Positions 49,171 to 57,816 of a DNA stretch of 64,000 bases are shown piece by piece. The stretch is taken from NCBI GenBank assembly GCA_034433795.1, contig DAOUAE010000099.1:1-64000 (forward strand), given 5' to 3'. This DNA is from DAOUAE01 sp034433795. Its GTDB lineage: Bacteria > Chloroflexota > UBA6077 > FW602-bin22 > DAOUAE01. Position 1 is the first letter of the stretch; each line of letters begins with the position of its first letter. The notes under the pieces are model-generated. The model did no database searches, had not been told where the DNA came from, and was given only the letters and a program-made list of their open reading frames with translations. The translations under genes and the position numbers were made by a program.

Positions 49171-49719
49171 ATGCCGCCGTTCCGCTACTGTCCGCTCTGC
49201 GCCAGCCCGCTGGTCCGTCGCCGCCCGCCCGACGACTCCCTGGAGCGTCAGGTCTGCCCGGCCTGCGGCCGGGTCTGGTACAAGAACGCCAAGCCCTGCG
49301 TCGGTGCTCTCATCACCCAGAACGGACGGGTGCTGCTGGCCCGGCGGGCCGGGCCCCCGGCCGCCGGCGCCTGGGACCTCCCCGGCGGCTTCCTGGAGGC
49401 CTGGGAGCACCCGGAGGCGGGGCTGGTCCGCGAGATCCAGGAGGAGACCGGGCTCACCGTCCGCCCGGTCCGCCTCCTGGGCATTTTCCCGGATCGCTAT
49501 GGGGCCGATGGCGACTACACCCTGAACCTGCACTATCTCGCCGAGGTCGTGGCCGGTGTCCCCACCCCGGCCAGCGATGTGGCCGCTCTGGCCTGGTTCG
49601 GCCCCGACGAGATCCCGGCCGACCTGGCCTTCGCCAACGTCCGCCAGGCTCTGGCCGCCTGGCGGGAGTGGGTGACCCGGCCGCCCGCGTGCTCCAACTC
49701 CCCGGAGGCCGGCTGCTGA
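49171..49719 (+). CDS. NUDIX hydrolase with N-terminal zinc ribbon
   Basis: 182 residues. The N-terminal zinc ribbon (about 5-35; RYCPLCASPL and VCPACGRVW) precedes a Nudix domain with a complete box, GGFLEAWEHPEAGLVREIQE-ETGL (G-x5-E-x7-RE-x2-EE-x-G). The ribbon-Nudix pairing recalls NudC/NADH pyrophosphatase-like enzymes, though the short length fits a general NDP-X hydrolase. ATG 49171 with CGGAGG. Its stop overlaps the pyrD start (TGATG), so the two are cotranslated. Confidence 0.88.
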   Translation: MPPFRYCPLCASPLVRRRPPDDSLERQVCPACGRVWYKNAKPCVGALITQNGRVLLARRAGPPAAGAWDLPGGFLEAWEHPEAGLVREIQEETGLTVRPVRLLGIFPDRYGADGDYTLNLHYLAEVVAGVPTPASDVAALAWFGPDEIPADLAFANVRQALAAWREWVTRPPACSNSPEAGC

Positions 49720-50909
49720 TGTCCCGCTCCGCCCGTCCGGCGACCGCCAGAGCCGCCGTGACCACGCACCTGACCGCTCGCCAGAAACTGGCCACCCGGC
49801 TGGCCGTTTCCGGCCAGTATGGCTACCGCTCGGCTCTTCGCCCTCTTCTCTTCCGCCTGGACCCGGAGCAGGCCCACGGGCTGGCGCTCCGGCTGCTGGC
49901 CCTGGTCCAGCGAACCCCCGGACTCTGTTCGCTGCTCCGGTGGCTCTTCCTGGCGCCGGCGCCCGAACTGGTCGTCACCCTGGGCGGGCTGACCTTCCCC
50001 AACCCGGTCGGGGTGGCCGCCGGCCTCGACAAGAACGGCCTGGCGCCGGCGGCCCTGACCGCCCTCGGCTTCGGCCACGTCGAGGTGGGCACGGTGACGC
50101 CTGCTCCTCAGGCCGGCAACCCCCGCCCCCGGCTCTTTCGCCTGCCCGAGGACCGGGCGCTCATCAACCGGCTGGGCTTTCCCAACGATGGGGTCGAGGC
50201 GGTCGCCCGTCGTCTGCGTTCGGTCCGGCTGGCCCCAGCCCGTCTGGGCCTCAACATCGGCAAAGGGCGCGAGACCCCGCTGGAGCGGGCGGCGGAGGAC
50301 TATCTGCTGCTCCTGGAGCGGCTCTTCGACCGGGCCGACTACATCGTCCTCAACGTCAGCTCGCCCAACACGCCGGACCTGCGTCAGCTGCAGGCCCGGC
50401 AGTGGCTCGACCCGCTGCTGCAGGCGCTCCAGGCGCGCAACCGGGCGCTGGCCGCCGCTCGTGGCCGCCCGCCGCGCCCGCTGTTCCTCAAGATCGCCCC
50501 CGACCTCACACCCGCCGACCTGGAGGCGATCGTGGCGGCCGCCCTGGCCCACGATCTGAACGGCCTCATCGCCACCAACACCACTGTCCGCCGTCCCTGG
50601 CTCCAGAGTCCGGCCCGGCGGGAGACCGGCGGGCTGAGCGGGCATCCCCTCCGCGAGACCGCCACCGCCCTGGTCCGGCGTCTCTACCGACTGACCGAGG
50701 GACGCCTGCCGATTATCGGCGTCGGCGGCATCCTCAGCCCGGAGGACGCGCTGGAGCGGATCCGGGCCGGGGCCAGCCTGGTCCAGGTCTACACCGGCCT
50801 GGTCTACGAGGGACCCTTCCTCGGCTGGCTGATCGCCCAGGGGATCCGGGCTCATCTTCACCGGACCGGTCTGCCCCACGTCGCCGACCTGGTCGGCCAG
50901 GATGTCTGA
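49719..50909 (+). CDS. pyrD: Dihydroorotate dehydrogenase (quinone), class 2
   Basis: 396 residues. Oxidises dihydroorotate to orotate and passes electrons to quinone at the membrane. The N-terminal class 2 helix pair is seen in RPLLFRLDPEQAHGLALRLL. Other motifs are NPVGVAAGLDKNGLAPAAL, VEVGTVTPAPQAGNPRPRLF, NRLGFPNDGV, NVSSPNTPDLR (catalytic base Ser of class 2), FLKIAPDLTPADLE, ATNTTVRRP, GGLSGHPLRE, VGGILSPEDALERIRAGASL and QVYTGLVYEGP. It has about 40 extra residues at the N terminus. ATG 49719 overlaps the Nudix stop. Confidence 0.94.
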   Translation: MSRSARPATARAAVTTHLTARQKLATRLAVSGQYGYRSALRPLLFRLDPEQAHGLALRLLALVQRTPGLCSLLRWLFLAPAPELVVTLGGLTFPNPVGVAAGLDKNGLAPAALTALGFGHVEVGTVTPAPQAGNPRPRLFRLPEDRALINRLGFPNDGVEAVARRLRSVRLAPARLGLNIGKGRETPLERAAEDYLLLLERLFDRADYIVLNVSSPNTPDLRQLQARQWLDPLLQALQARNRALAAARGRPPRPLFLKIAPDLTPADLEAIVAAALAHDLNGLIATNTTVRRPWLQSPARRETGGLSGHPLRETATALVRRLYRLTEGRLPIIGVGGILSPEDALERIRAGASLVQVYTGLVYEGPFLGWLIAQGIRAHLHRTGLPHVADLVGQDV

Positions 50910-50946
50910 CCGACCAGGCCCCGCCACGGCGCCGGTGGAGGGCGGT

Positions 50947-50975
50947 TTGACAAGCGGCCGGGGCCGGGCTAATAT
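50947..50975 (+). promoter_or_regulatory. Promoter of tetrapyrrole operon
   Basis: Consensus TTGACA (50947-50952), exactly 17 bases, TAATAT (50970-50975). Transcription would start about 35 bases before ATG 51017. This is among the strongest promoters in the window. Confidence 0.75.
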
Positions 50976-51016
50976 TCTGTCAGGGCCGCTCGCCGCGGGG
51001 CGCCCGACGAGGAGCG

Positions 51017-51658
51017 ATGGCCGCCCAGCGCTACTATCCTGTCTATCTTGATCTGGCCGGGAAGCCGTGTCTGGTGGTCGGCGGCGGCACCGTGGCCGAG
51101 GGCAAGGTCGAGGGCCTGTGCGAGTGCGCGGCTGCGGTGACCGTGATCAGCCCGACCGTTACCCCCCGGCTGGCCACGCTGGCTGCCTCCGGCGCGATCA
51201 CCGTCCTCCGTCGTCCCTACCAGACGGGCGATGTGTGCGGCTACCGTCTGGTCATCGCCGCCACCGACGACCGGGCTCTGAACGCCCGGATCGCCCAGGA
51301 GGCGCGGGCCCAGGGGATCTGGGTCAACGCGGTCGACGACCCGGAGCACTGCGATTTCATCGCCTGCTCGGTCGTCCGCCGGGGTGACCTCACCCTGGGG
51401 ATCTCGACCGCCGGGCTCAGCCCGGCCATGGCGCGCTGGGTCCGGGAGGAGCTGGAGGCGTTGATCCCGGAGGAGTTCGGGGCGCTGCTGGAGCTGCTGG
51501 CCGAGGCGCGGCGGGAACTCAAGGCGCGGGGCGCCATTCCGCCGTACTCTGTCTGGCGGGCGGCGATCTCCCCGACGGTGCTCGAGGCGCTGGCCCGGGG
51601 CGACCGCGCCACGGCCCGGACCGCCCTGTGGCGTGGCCTGGCCCTCCCGGCGGTCTGA
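51017..51658 (+). CDS. Precorrin-2 dehydrogenase / sirohydrochlorin ferrochelatase-like (CysG N-terminal type)
   Basis: 213 residues. The NAD-binding domain YYPVYLDLAGKPCLVVGGGT, VAEGKVEGL is followed by VIAATDDRALNARIAQEARA, WVNAVDDPEHCDFIACSVVR and GDLTLGISTAGLSPAMARWV. These are the standard order in SirC/Met8p/CysG N-terminal modules. It oxidises precorrin-2 to sirohydrochlorin and may insert iron for siroheme. First gene of the heme operon; the CobA half that makes precorrin-2 lies three genes downstream. ATG 51017 with GAGGAG. Confidence 0.93.
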   Translation: MAAQRYYPVYLDLAGKPCLVVGGGTVAEGKVEGLCECAAAVTVISPTVTPRLATLAASGAITVLRRPYQTGDVCGYRLVIAATDDRALNARIAQEARAQGIWVNAVDDPEHCDFIACSVVRRGDLTLGISTAGLSPAMARWVREELEALIPEEFGALLELLAEARRELKARGAIPPYSVWRAAISPTVLEALARGDRATARTALWRGLALPAV

Positions 51659-51725
51659 CCCCCCACCGGCCCGGTGTGCTCGCTCCGGCAAACCGACCCT
51701 CAGCGGAGGAGAAACAGACAGCGCG

Positions 51726-53081
51726 ATGGTGATCCTGGCGCTGGGCGTCCACTACAAGAGCGCGCCGGTGGCGGTGCGCGAGCGCGTGGCCTTCGCCCCC
51801 GACGACCTGCCCACGGCGCTGGCCGCCCTGCGGGAGTACGTCGCCGAGGGGGCCATCCTCTCGACCTGCAACCGCACCGAGATCTACGCCCTGGTCGGCC
51901 ACGTCCATTCGGGCGGCAAGAACCTGCGCCGCTTCCTCAGCGAGAGCCGGGGCGTGCCAGCGGCTGATCTCGACTCCTATCTCCGCTGGTACTGCCAGGA
52001 GGAGGCCGTCCGTCACCTCTTTCGGGTGGCCGCCGGTCTGGACTCGATGGTCCTGGGCGAACCCCAGATCCTGGGGCAGGTGCGTGAGGCCTGGACGCTG
52101 GCCCGGCAGGCCGGAAGTCTGGGGCCGGTGCTGGAGAACCTCTTCCGCGAGGCGGTGGTGGTCGGCAAGCGGGCCCGTCGGGAGACCGGCATCAGCCGGC
52201 ACGCCGTCTCGGTGAGCTCCGCCGCCGTCGTTCTGGCCCGGCAGGTGGTGGGGGACTTCGCGGGCTGCACCGTGGCGGTCATCGGGGTCGGCAAGATGGG
52301 CGAGCAGGCGGCGGAGCTGCTGGTGGAGAACGGCGCCCGCCGGCTGCTGGTCCTCAACCGCACGGCCGCCCGTGCGCAGGATCTGGCCGACCGGCTGGGC
52401 GGCCAGGCTCTCCCGCTCGACCGGCTGGCGGAGGCGCTGGTCCAGGCCGATGTGGTGATCACCTCGACCGGGGCGCCGACGCCGATCGTGACCGCCGCGC
52501 TGGTCGAGAGTCTCCTGGCCCGGCGCGCTGGCCGGCCGCTCTGTCTCATCGACATCGCCGTGCCCCGCGATGTCGAGCCAGCGGTCGGGCGTCTGCCGCG
52601 CGTTCGCCTTTATAATATCGATGATCTGCAGGCGGTGTGCACGGCCAACCTCGGCGAACGGGCCCGCGAGGTCGACCGGGTCGAGGCTCTGGTCGCCGAG
52701 CACGTGGAGCGCTTCCGTCTGTGGTGGCAGGCCCGTGAGGTCGTGCCGACCATCGCCGCCCTGCGCCAGCGGGCCGAGGAGATCCGCCAGGCCGAGCTGG
52801 CCCGAGCCCTGGCCCGGCTGGGTCATCTCTCGGAACGCGATCGGCAGGTGGTCAGCGCCCTCTCGGTGGCCATCGTCAACAAACTGCTGCACCGGCCGAT
52901 CACCCGCCTGAAGGAAGTGGCCGACAGTCGGAGCTACAGCCGGGCCCTGCGCGATCTCTTCGGGCTGGACCCGCTGCCGCTCGACGGCCCGGCCGCCCAG
53001 GAGCAGCCCGACGATGCCGACCCTGCGCGTGGGAACACGGGCCAGCCGGCTGGCCCTGACGCAGACACAGTCTGTTGTTGA
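51726..53081 (+). CDS. hemA: Glutamyl-tRNA reductase
   Basis: 451 residues. Reduces glutamyl-tRNA to glutamate-1-semialdehyde, the committed step of the C5 heme pathway. Motifs: LALGVHYKSAPVAVRERVAF, catalytic Cys in ILSTCNRTEIYALV (about 50), GLDSMVLGEPQILGQVREAW, the NADPH site VAVIGVGKMGEQAAELL, and the C-terminal dimerisation domain ending HRPITRLKEVADSRSYSRAL. The stretch after about residue 420 is Pro/Asp-rich and overlaps hemC by 68 bases. ATG 51726 follows CAGCGGAGGAG. Confidence 0.96.
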   Translation: MVILALGVHYKSAPVAVRERVAFAPDDLPTALAALREYVAEGAILSTCNRTEIYALVGHVHSGGKNLRRFLSESRGVPAADLDSYLRWYCQEEAVRHLFRVAAGLDSMVLGEPQILGQVREAWTLARQAGSLGPVLENLFREAVVVGKRARRETGISRHAVSVSSAAVVLARQVVGDFAGCTVAVIGVGKMGEQAAELLVENGARRLLVLNRTAARAQDLADRLGGQALPLDRLAEALVQADVVITSTGAPTPIVTAALVESLLARRAGRPLCLIDIAVPRDVEPAVGRLPRVRLYNIDDLQAVCTANLGERAREVDRVEALVAEHVERFRLWWQAREVVPTIAALRQRAEEIRQAELARALARLGHLSERDRQVVSALSVAIVNKLLHRPITRLKEVADSRSYSRALRDLFGLDPLPLDGPAAQEQPDDADPARGNTGQPAGPDADTVCC

Positions 53082-53940
53082 ACGGCTCCGCCAGCGCTAC
53101 CCCGACCTGACCATCACGCTGGTGCCGATCACCACGCGCGGCGACCGGGACCACCAGACACCGTTCGAGCGCCTGGGCGAGAGCGGCCTCTTCGTCAAAG
53201 AACTGCAGCGGGCGCTCCTGGCCGGCGAGATCGACCTGGCGGTCCACAGCCTCAAAGACCTGCCGGTGGCCCCACAGCCCGGACTGGAGATCGCCGCCGT
53301 TCCCCTCCGTGAGGACGCCCGTGACGCTCTGGTCAGCGCGACGGGCCAGGGGCTCTTCGCCCTGCCGGCCGGCGCCCGGGTCGGGACCAGCAGCCCCCGG
53401 CGGAGCGCCCAGGTCCGGGCCGCCCGCCCGGACCTGGTGATCCTGCCCCTCCGGGGCAACCTGGACACCCGCCTGCGCCGGCTCGAGGCCGGCGAGTACG
53501 ACGCTATCATCGTGGCCGCCGCCGGCCTCCACCGCCTGGGCTGGGCCGACCGCATCACCGAGTACCTGCCCTTCGAGGTCTGCCTGCCCGCCGTCGGCCA
53601 GGGGGCCCTGGCCGTCGAGGCCCGCGCCGGCGACCCGGCCGCCATCCTGGCCCGGACGCTGACCGATCCGCTCGTCGAGGCGGCGGTCCGGGCCGAGCGG
53701 GCGCTCCTGGCCGCCCTGGGCGGCGGCTGCCACCTGCCGATCGCCGCCTATGCCACCCCGGAGGGCGACACCCTGTACCTGCGGGCGCTCATCGCCCAGC
53801 CCGACGGCCGCGCCCTGGTCCGGGCCGAGGGCCGCGGTCCGCGGACCGCACCGGAGACCCTGGGGCACACGGTGGCCCGGCGGCTCCTGGCCAGTGGCGG
53901 CGCCGACCTCCTGGCCGCCCGTCCCAGCGGGCGAGGGTGA
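53014..53940 (+). CDS. hemC: Porphobilinogen deaminase (hydroxymethylbilane synthase)
   Basis: 308 residues. Polymerises four porphobilinogens. Motifs: LRVGTRASRLALTQTQSVVE, LFVKELQRALLAGEIDLAVH, SLKDLPV, GTSSPRRSAQVRAARPDL, RGNLDTRLRRLEAGEYDAII, and the dipyrromethane cofactor Cys in LGGGCHLPIAAYA. ATG 53014 lies inside the end of hemA in another frame, so it is translationally coupled. Nine bases separate its stop from the next gene. Confidence 0.96.
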   Translation: MPTLRVGTRASRLALTQTQSVVERLRQRYPDLTITLVPITTRGDRDHQTPFERLGESGLFVKELQRALLAGEIDLAVHSLKDLPVAPQPGLEIAAVPLREDARDALVSATGQGLFALPAGARVGTSSPRRSAQVRAARPDLVILPLRGNLDTRLRRLEAGEYDAIIVAAAGLHRLGWADRITEYLPFEVCLPAVGQGALAVEARAGDPAAILARTLTDPLVEAAVRAERALLAALGGGCHLPIAAYATPEGDTLYLRALIAQPDGRALVRAEGRGPRTAPETLGHTVARRLLASGGADLLAARPSGRG

Positions 53941-53949
53941 GGCGAAACG

Positions 53950-55497
53950 ATGGCGGGCAAGGTCTACCTGGTCGGCGCCGGCCCGGGCGATCCCGGCCTC
54001 CTCACCGTCCGCGCTCAGGAACTCCTGCGCCAGGCCGAGGTCGTGGTCTACGACCGGCTGGCCGAGACCTGCCTGGCCGGCAATGTCCGGCCCGACGCCG
54101 AACTGGTTTACGTCGGCAAGCAGCCGGGCCAGCCAGCCCTCAGCCAGGAGGCCATCAACGCCCTGCTGATCGCCCGGGCCCGCGAGGGCAAGCAGGTGGT
54201 GCGGCTGAAGGGGGGCGATCCCTTCCTCTTCGGACGCGGGGGCGAGGAGGCCGAGGCCCTGGTGGCGGCCGGCATCCCCTTCGAGGTCGTGCCCGGGGTG
54301 ACCTCGGCCCTGGCCGTGCCGGCCTACGCCGGCATCCCGGTCACCCACCGTGGGCTCTCCTCCTCGGTGGCCATCATCACCGGCCACGAGGACCCCAGCA
54401 AAGGGGAGACCAGCGTCCGCTGGGAGCACCTGGCCCGGGCGGTGGAGACGCTGGTGATCCTGATGGGGACCGAGAACCTGCCAGCCATCGTCGAGCGGCT
54501 GCTTCAGGCCGGACGCTCGCCCGACACGCCCGCCGCCGCCATCCAGTGGGGCACCCTGCCTCACCAGCGGGTCATCTCGGCCCCGCTGGCCCGACTGCCG
54601 GCGGTGGCCCGCGAGGCCGGGCTGGGGGCGCCGGCCGTGATCGTCATCGGCCCGGTGGCCGCCCTCCACCCCTATCTCCGCTGGTTCAGCCGGCCGCCGC
54701 TGGCCGGCCGCCGTATCCTGGTGACCCGCGCCCAGGACCAGGCCGGGGCCCTCGTTCAAGCTCTGCGGGCCGCCGGAGCGGTGCCGATAGAACTACCGAC
54801 CATCGTCATCGTCCCGGTCGACGATGAGACGCCCATTCGCCAGGCCATCGCCCGGCTGGCGGAGTACGACTGGGTGATCTTCACCAGCCAGAACGGGGTG
54901 GCCCGCTTCTTCGCCGTGCTCCAGGCCATGGGGGGCGACGCCCGAGCGTTCGGCCGGGCCCGCCTGGCGGCCATCGGGCCGGCGACGGCGGCGGCCCTGG
55001 CCGCGCGCGGCCTGCGGGCGGATCTCGTGCCGCCCGCGTACGTCGCCGAGGCGGTGGCCGAGGCCCTGATCGCCCAGGGGATCGCCGGCCGGCGGCTGCT
55101 CCTGGCCCGGGCGGCCGAGGCCCGGCCGGTTCTGCCCGAGCGGCTGCGGGCAGCCGGGGCGACGGTCGAGGTGCTGCCGCTCTACCGCACGGTCCCGCCG
55201 CCCGATCTGGCCGAACGGGCGCGGGCGCTCCTGACCGCGGAGAAAATCGACATCGTCACCTTCACCAGCGCCTCAACGGTCCGACACCTGGTGGCCGCCC
55301 TCGGTGGGACGGACCTCCTCCGTTCGCTGACCGTCGCCTGCATCGGTCCGGTCACCGCCCAGGCCGCCGCCGAGCTGGGCCTGCGCGTTGATATCGTGGC
55401 TCCCGAGCATACGATCCCGGGGCTGGTTGAGGCCCTGATCGCCCATGAAAGCACCCGGACTCTCCCGGAAGGAGGTGTGGTCCAGTGGAGACGGTGA
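53950..55497 (+). CDS. cobA-hemD: Uroporphyrinogen-III C-methyltransferase / uroporphyrinogen-III synthase fusion
   Basis: 515 residues. The SUMT (CobA) half (about 1-240) has KVYLVGAGPGDPGLLTVRAQ, VVRLKGGDPFLFGRGGEEAE, VVPGVTSALAVPAYAGIPVT and LMGTENLPAIVERLLQAGR. The HemD half (about 255-510) has RRILVTRAQDQAGALVQALR, YDWVIFTSQNGVARFF and FTSASTVRHLVAALGG. One protein both closes the uroporphyrinogen III ring and diverts some to precorrin-2 for siroheme or cobalamin. This fusion occurs in several phyla. The last 13 bases overlap hemB. Confidence 0.95.
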   Translation: MAGKVYLVGAGPGDPGLLTVRAQELLRQAEVVVYDRLAETCLAGNVRPDAELVYVGKQPGQPALSQEAINALLIARAREGKQVVRLKGGDPFLFGRGGEEAEALVAAGIPFEVVPGVTSALAVPAYAGIPVTHRGLSSSVAIITGHEDPSKGETSVRWEHLARAVETLVILMGTENLPAIVERLLQAGRSPDTPAAAIQWGTLPHQRVISAPLARLPAVAREAGLGAPAVIVIGPVAALHPYLRWFSRPPLAGRRILVTRAQDQAGALVQALRAAGAVPIELPTIVIVPVDDETPIRQAIARLAEYDWVIFTSQNGVARFFAVLQAMGGDARAFGRARLAAIGPATAAALAARGLRADLVPPAYVAEAVAEALIAQGIAGRRLLLARAAEARPVLPERLRAAGATVEVLPLYRTVPPPDLAERARALLTAEKIDIVTFTSASTVRHLVAALGGTDLLRSLTVACIGPVTAQAAAELGLRVDIVAPEHTIPGLVEALIAHESTRTLPEGGVVQWRR

Positions 55498-56495
55498 CCG
55501 CTCCCGTGACGGCCGGTTTCCCGACCCGCCGGCTCCGCCGCCTGCGCCGGACCGAGGCCCTGCGTCGCCTGGTCCGCGAGACGCGGCTGGCGCCCAGCGA
55601 TCTCATCTACCCGCTCTTTGTGGTCCACGGCCAGGGCGTCCGCCAGGAGGTCGCCGCGATGCCGGGGGTCGCGCGTCTCTCGCCCGATCTGGCCGCCGCC
55701 GAGGCCGAGGAGGCCTTCGCCCTGGGCCTGGGTGGTGTTCTCCTCTTCGGCCTCCCGGCGAGCAAGGACCCGCTGGGCAGCGAGGCCTACGCCGATGACG
55801 GCGTTGTTCAGCAGGCGGTGCGGGCGATCAAACGGGCCGTGCCCGACCTCCTGGTCATCACCGACGTCTGCCTCTGCGAGTACACCGACCACGGCCACTG
55901 TGGGGTGGTGCGCGACGGCGTCGTGGACAACGACCAGACGCTGGACCTCCTGGCCCGGACGGCCGTCTCCCAGGCGGCGGCCGGAGCCGACGTCGTCGCC
56001 CCGTCGGACATGATGGACGGCCGGGTGGGGGCCATCCGGGCCGCGCTCGACCGGGCCGGCTTCACCGAGACGGCCATTCTGGCCTACTCGGCCAAGTACG
56101 CCTCGGCCTTCTACGGTCCCTTCCGCGAGGCGGCCGACTCGGCCCCCCGGTTCGGCGACCGCCGCTCTTACCAGATGGATCCGGCCAACGCCCGCGAGGC
56201 CCTTCAGGAGATCGCGCTGGACATCCAGGAGGGGGCCGATATGATCATGGTGAAGCCGGCCCTGGCCTACCTGGACGTCATCGCCCGGGCCCGGCAGGCG
56301 TTCGGCCTGCCCATCGCCGCCTACAACGTCAGCGGCGAGTACAGCATGGTCAAGGCCGCCGCCCGGGCCGGCTGGCTCGACGAACAACGGGTGGTCATGG
56401 AGATCCTCACCGCCATCAAGCGCGCCGGGGCCGACATCATCATCACCTACCACGCCAAAGAGGCCGCCCGCTGGCTGCTGGCGAGAAAGGACTGA
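55485..56495 (+). CDS. hemB: Porphobilinogen synthase (ALA dehydratase), zinc type
   Basis: 336 residues. Condenses two ALA molecules. The zinc cysteines of the active-site loop are in DVCLCEYTDHGHCG. Schiff-base lysines are in AYSAKYASAFYGPFREA and DMIMVKPALAYLDVI. Other marks are DVVAPSDMMDGRVGAIR and YQMDPANAREAL. GTG 55485 is preceded by a perfect AAGGAGGTG SD, which decides the start within the end of the previous gene. hemL follows seven bases after its stop. Confidence 0.96.
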   Translation: METVTAPVTAGFPTRRLRRLRRTEALRRLVRETRLAPSDLIYPLFVVHGQGVRQEVAAMPGVARLSPDLAAAEAEEAFALGLGGVLLFGLPASKDPLGSEAYADDGVVQQAVRAIKRAVPDLLVITDVCLCEYTDHGHCGVVRDGVVDNDQTLDLLARTAVSQAAAGADVVAPSDMMDGRVGAIRAALDRAGFTETAILAYSAKYASAFYGPFREAADSAPRFGDRRSYQMDPANAREALQEIALDIQEGADMIMVKPALAYLDVIARARQAFGLPIAAYNVSGEYSMVKAAARAGWLDEQRVVMEILTAIKRAGADIIITYHAKEAARWLLARKD

Positions 56496-56502
56496 GGACC
56501 CG

Positions 56503-57804
56503 ATGCCCAGAACCCGGATCACCACCCGCTCCCGCGAACTCTTCGCCCTGGCTCAGCAGTACCTGCCGGGCGGGGTGGACAGCCCGGTGCGGGCCTTCAA
56601 AGCGGTCGGGGGCGATCCCCTTTTCATCGCCCGGGGCAAAGGCTCCCGCATCTGGGACGTGGACGGCAACGAGTACATCGATTACGTCTGCTCCTGGGGA
56701 CCGCTTATCCTCGGCCACGCCCCGCCGGCGGTGGTGCAGGCTATCCAGGCGGCGGCCGAGAACGGCACCAGTTTCGGCGCCCCCACCGAACTGGAGATCG
56801 CACTGGCCCGCCTCATCACCGAGGCCATGCCGGGCGTCGAGATGGTGCGCTTCGTCAACTCGGGGACCGAGGCCACGATGAGCGCGCTCCGGCTGGCCCG
56901 AGCGGCGACCGGCCGGCCGCTGGTCATCAAGTTCGCCGGCTGCTACCACGGCCACGTGGACAGCCTGCTGGTGGCAGCCGGCTCGGGGGCCATGACGTTC
57001 GGCATCCCGGACAGTCCGGGGGTTCCCCCGGCGGTGGCCCAGACGACGCTGGTCCTCCCCTACAACGACCTGGCCGCCGTCGAGCGGGCCTTCGCCAGCC
57101 ACGGACGCGAGATCGCCGCTGTCATCGTCGAGCCGGTGGCCGGCAACATGGGCGTCGTCCCGCCCCGGCCCGGCTTTCTCGAGGGGCTGCGCCAGCTGAC
57201 CCGCGATCACGGGGCCCTCCTCATCTTCGACGAGGTCATCACCGGCTTTCGCCTGGGCTACGGCGGGGCCCAGGCCCTCTACGGCATCACCCCCGACCTC
57301 ACCTGCCTGGGCAAGATCATCGGCGGAGGGCTGCCGGTCGGGGCCTACGGCGGCCGACGCGACCTGATGCGCCTGGTGGCCCCGGTCGGGCCGGTCTACC
57401 AGGCCGGGACGCTCTCGGGCAACCCGCTGGCCATGAGCGCCGGGATCGCCACGCTCCAGGCCCTGCGCCAGCCAGGCGTCTACGCCCAGCTGGAGGAGCG
57501 CGCGGCCGCCCTGGCCGAGGGACTGACGGCCGCGGCGCGCGCGGCAGGGGTGCCGGTTCACTGCGCCCGGGCGGGCTCGATGCTCACCCTCTTCTTCACC
57601 GACCAGCCGGTGGTGGACTACGACACCGCCCGTCAGGCCGATACCCGCCGCTACGCCGCCTTCTTCCGGGGGATGCTCGCTGAGGGCGTCTACCTGGCGC
57701 CCTCGCAGTTCGAGGCGCTCTTCGTCTCGCTGGCCCACACGCCGGACGACATCGCCCAGACCGTGGCCGCAGCCGAACGGGTGCTGCGGACGCTGGGCGC
57801 CTGA
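56503..57804 (+). CDS. hemL: Glutamate-1-semialdehyde 2,1-aminomutase
   Basis: 433 residues, PLP-dependent class III aminotransferase fold. Converts GSA to ALA. Motifs: LPGGVDSPVRAFKAVGGDPL, WDVDGNEYIDYVCSWGPLIL, FVNSGTEATMSALRLARAAT, YHGHVDSLLV, LLIFDEVITGFRLGYGGAQA and the PLP lysine in TCLGKIIGGGLPVGAYGG. ATG 56503 with GAGGACC. Together with hemA it defines the C5 route. proC starts 12 bases later. Confidence 0.96.
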   Translation: MPRTRITTRSRELFALAQQYLPGGVDSPVRAFKAVGGDPLFIARGKGSRIWDVDGNEYIDYVCSWGPLILGHAPPAVVQAIQAAAENGTSFGAPTELEIALARLITEAMPGVEMVRFVNSGTEATMSALRLARAATGRPLVIKFAGCYHGHVDSLLVAAGSGAMTFGIPDSPGVPPAVAQTTLVLPYNDLAAVERAFASHGREIAAVIVEPVAGNMGVVPPRPGFLEGLRQLTRDHGALLIFDEVITGFRLGYGGAQALYGITPDLTCLGKIIGGGLPVGAYGGRRDLMRLVAPVGPVYQAGTLSGNPLAMSAGIATLQALRQPGVYAQLEERAAALAEGLTAAARAAGVPVHCARAGSMLTLFFTDQPVVDYDTARQADTRRYAAFFRGMLAEGVYLAPSQFEALFVSLAHTPDDIAQTVAAAERVLRTLGA

Positions 57805-57816
57805 GGAGGGAGAGCG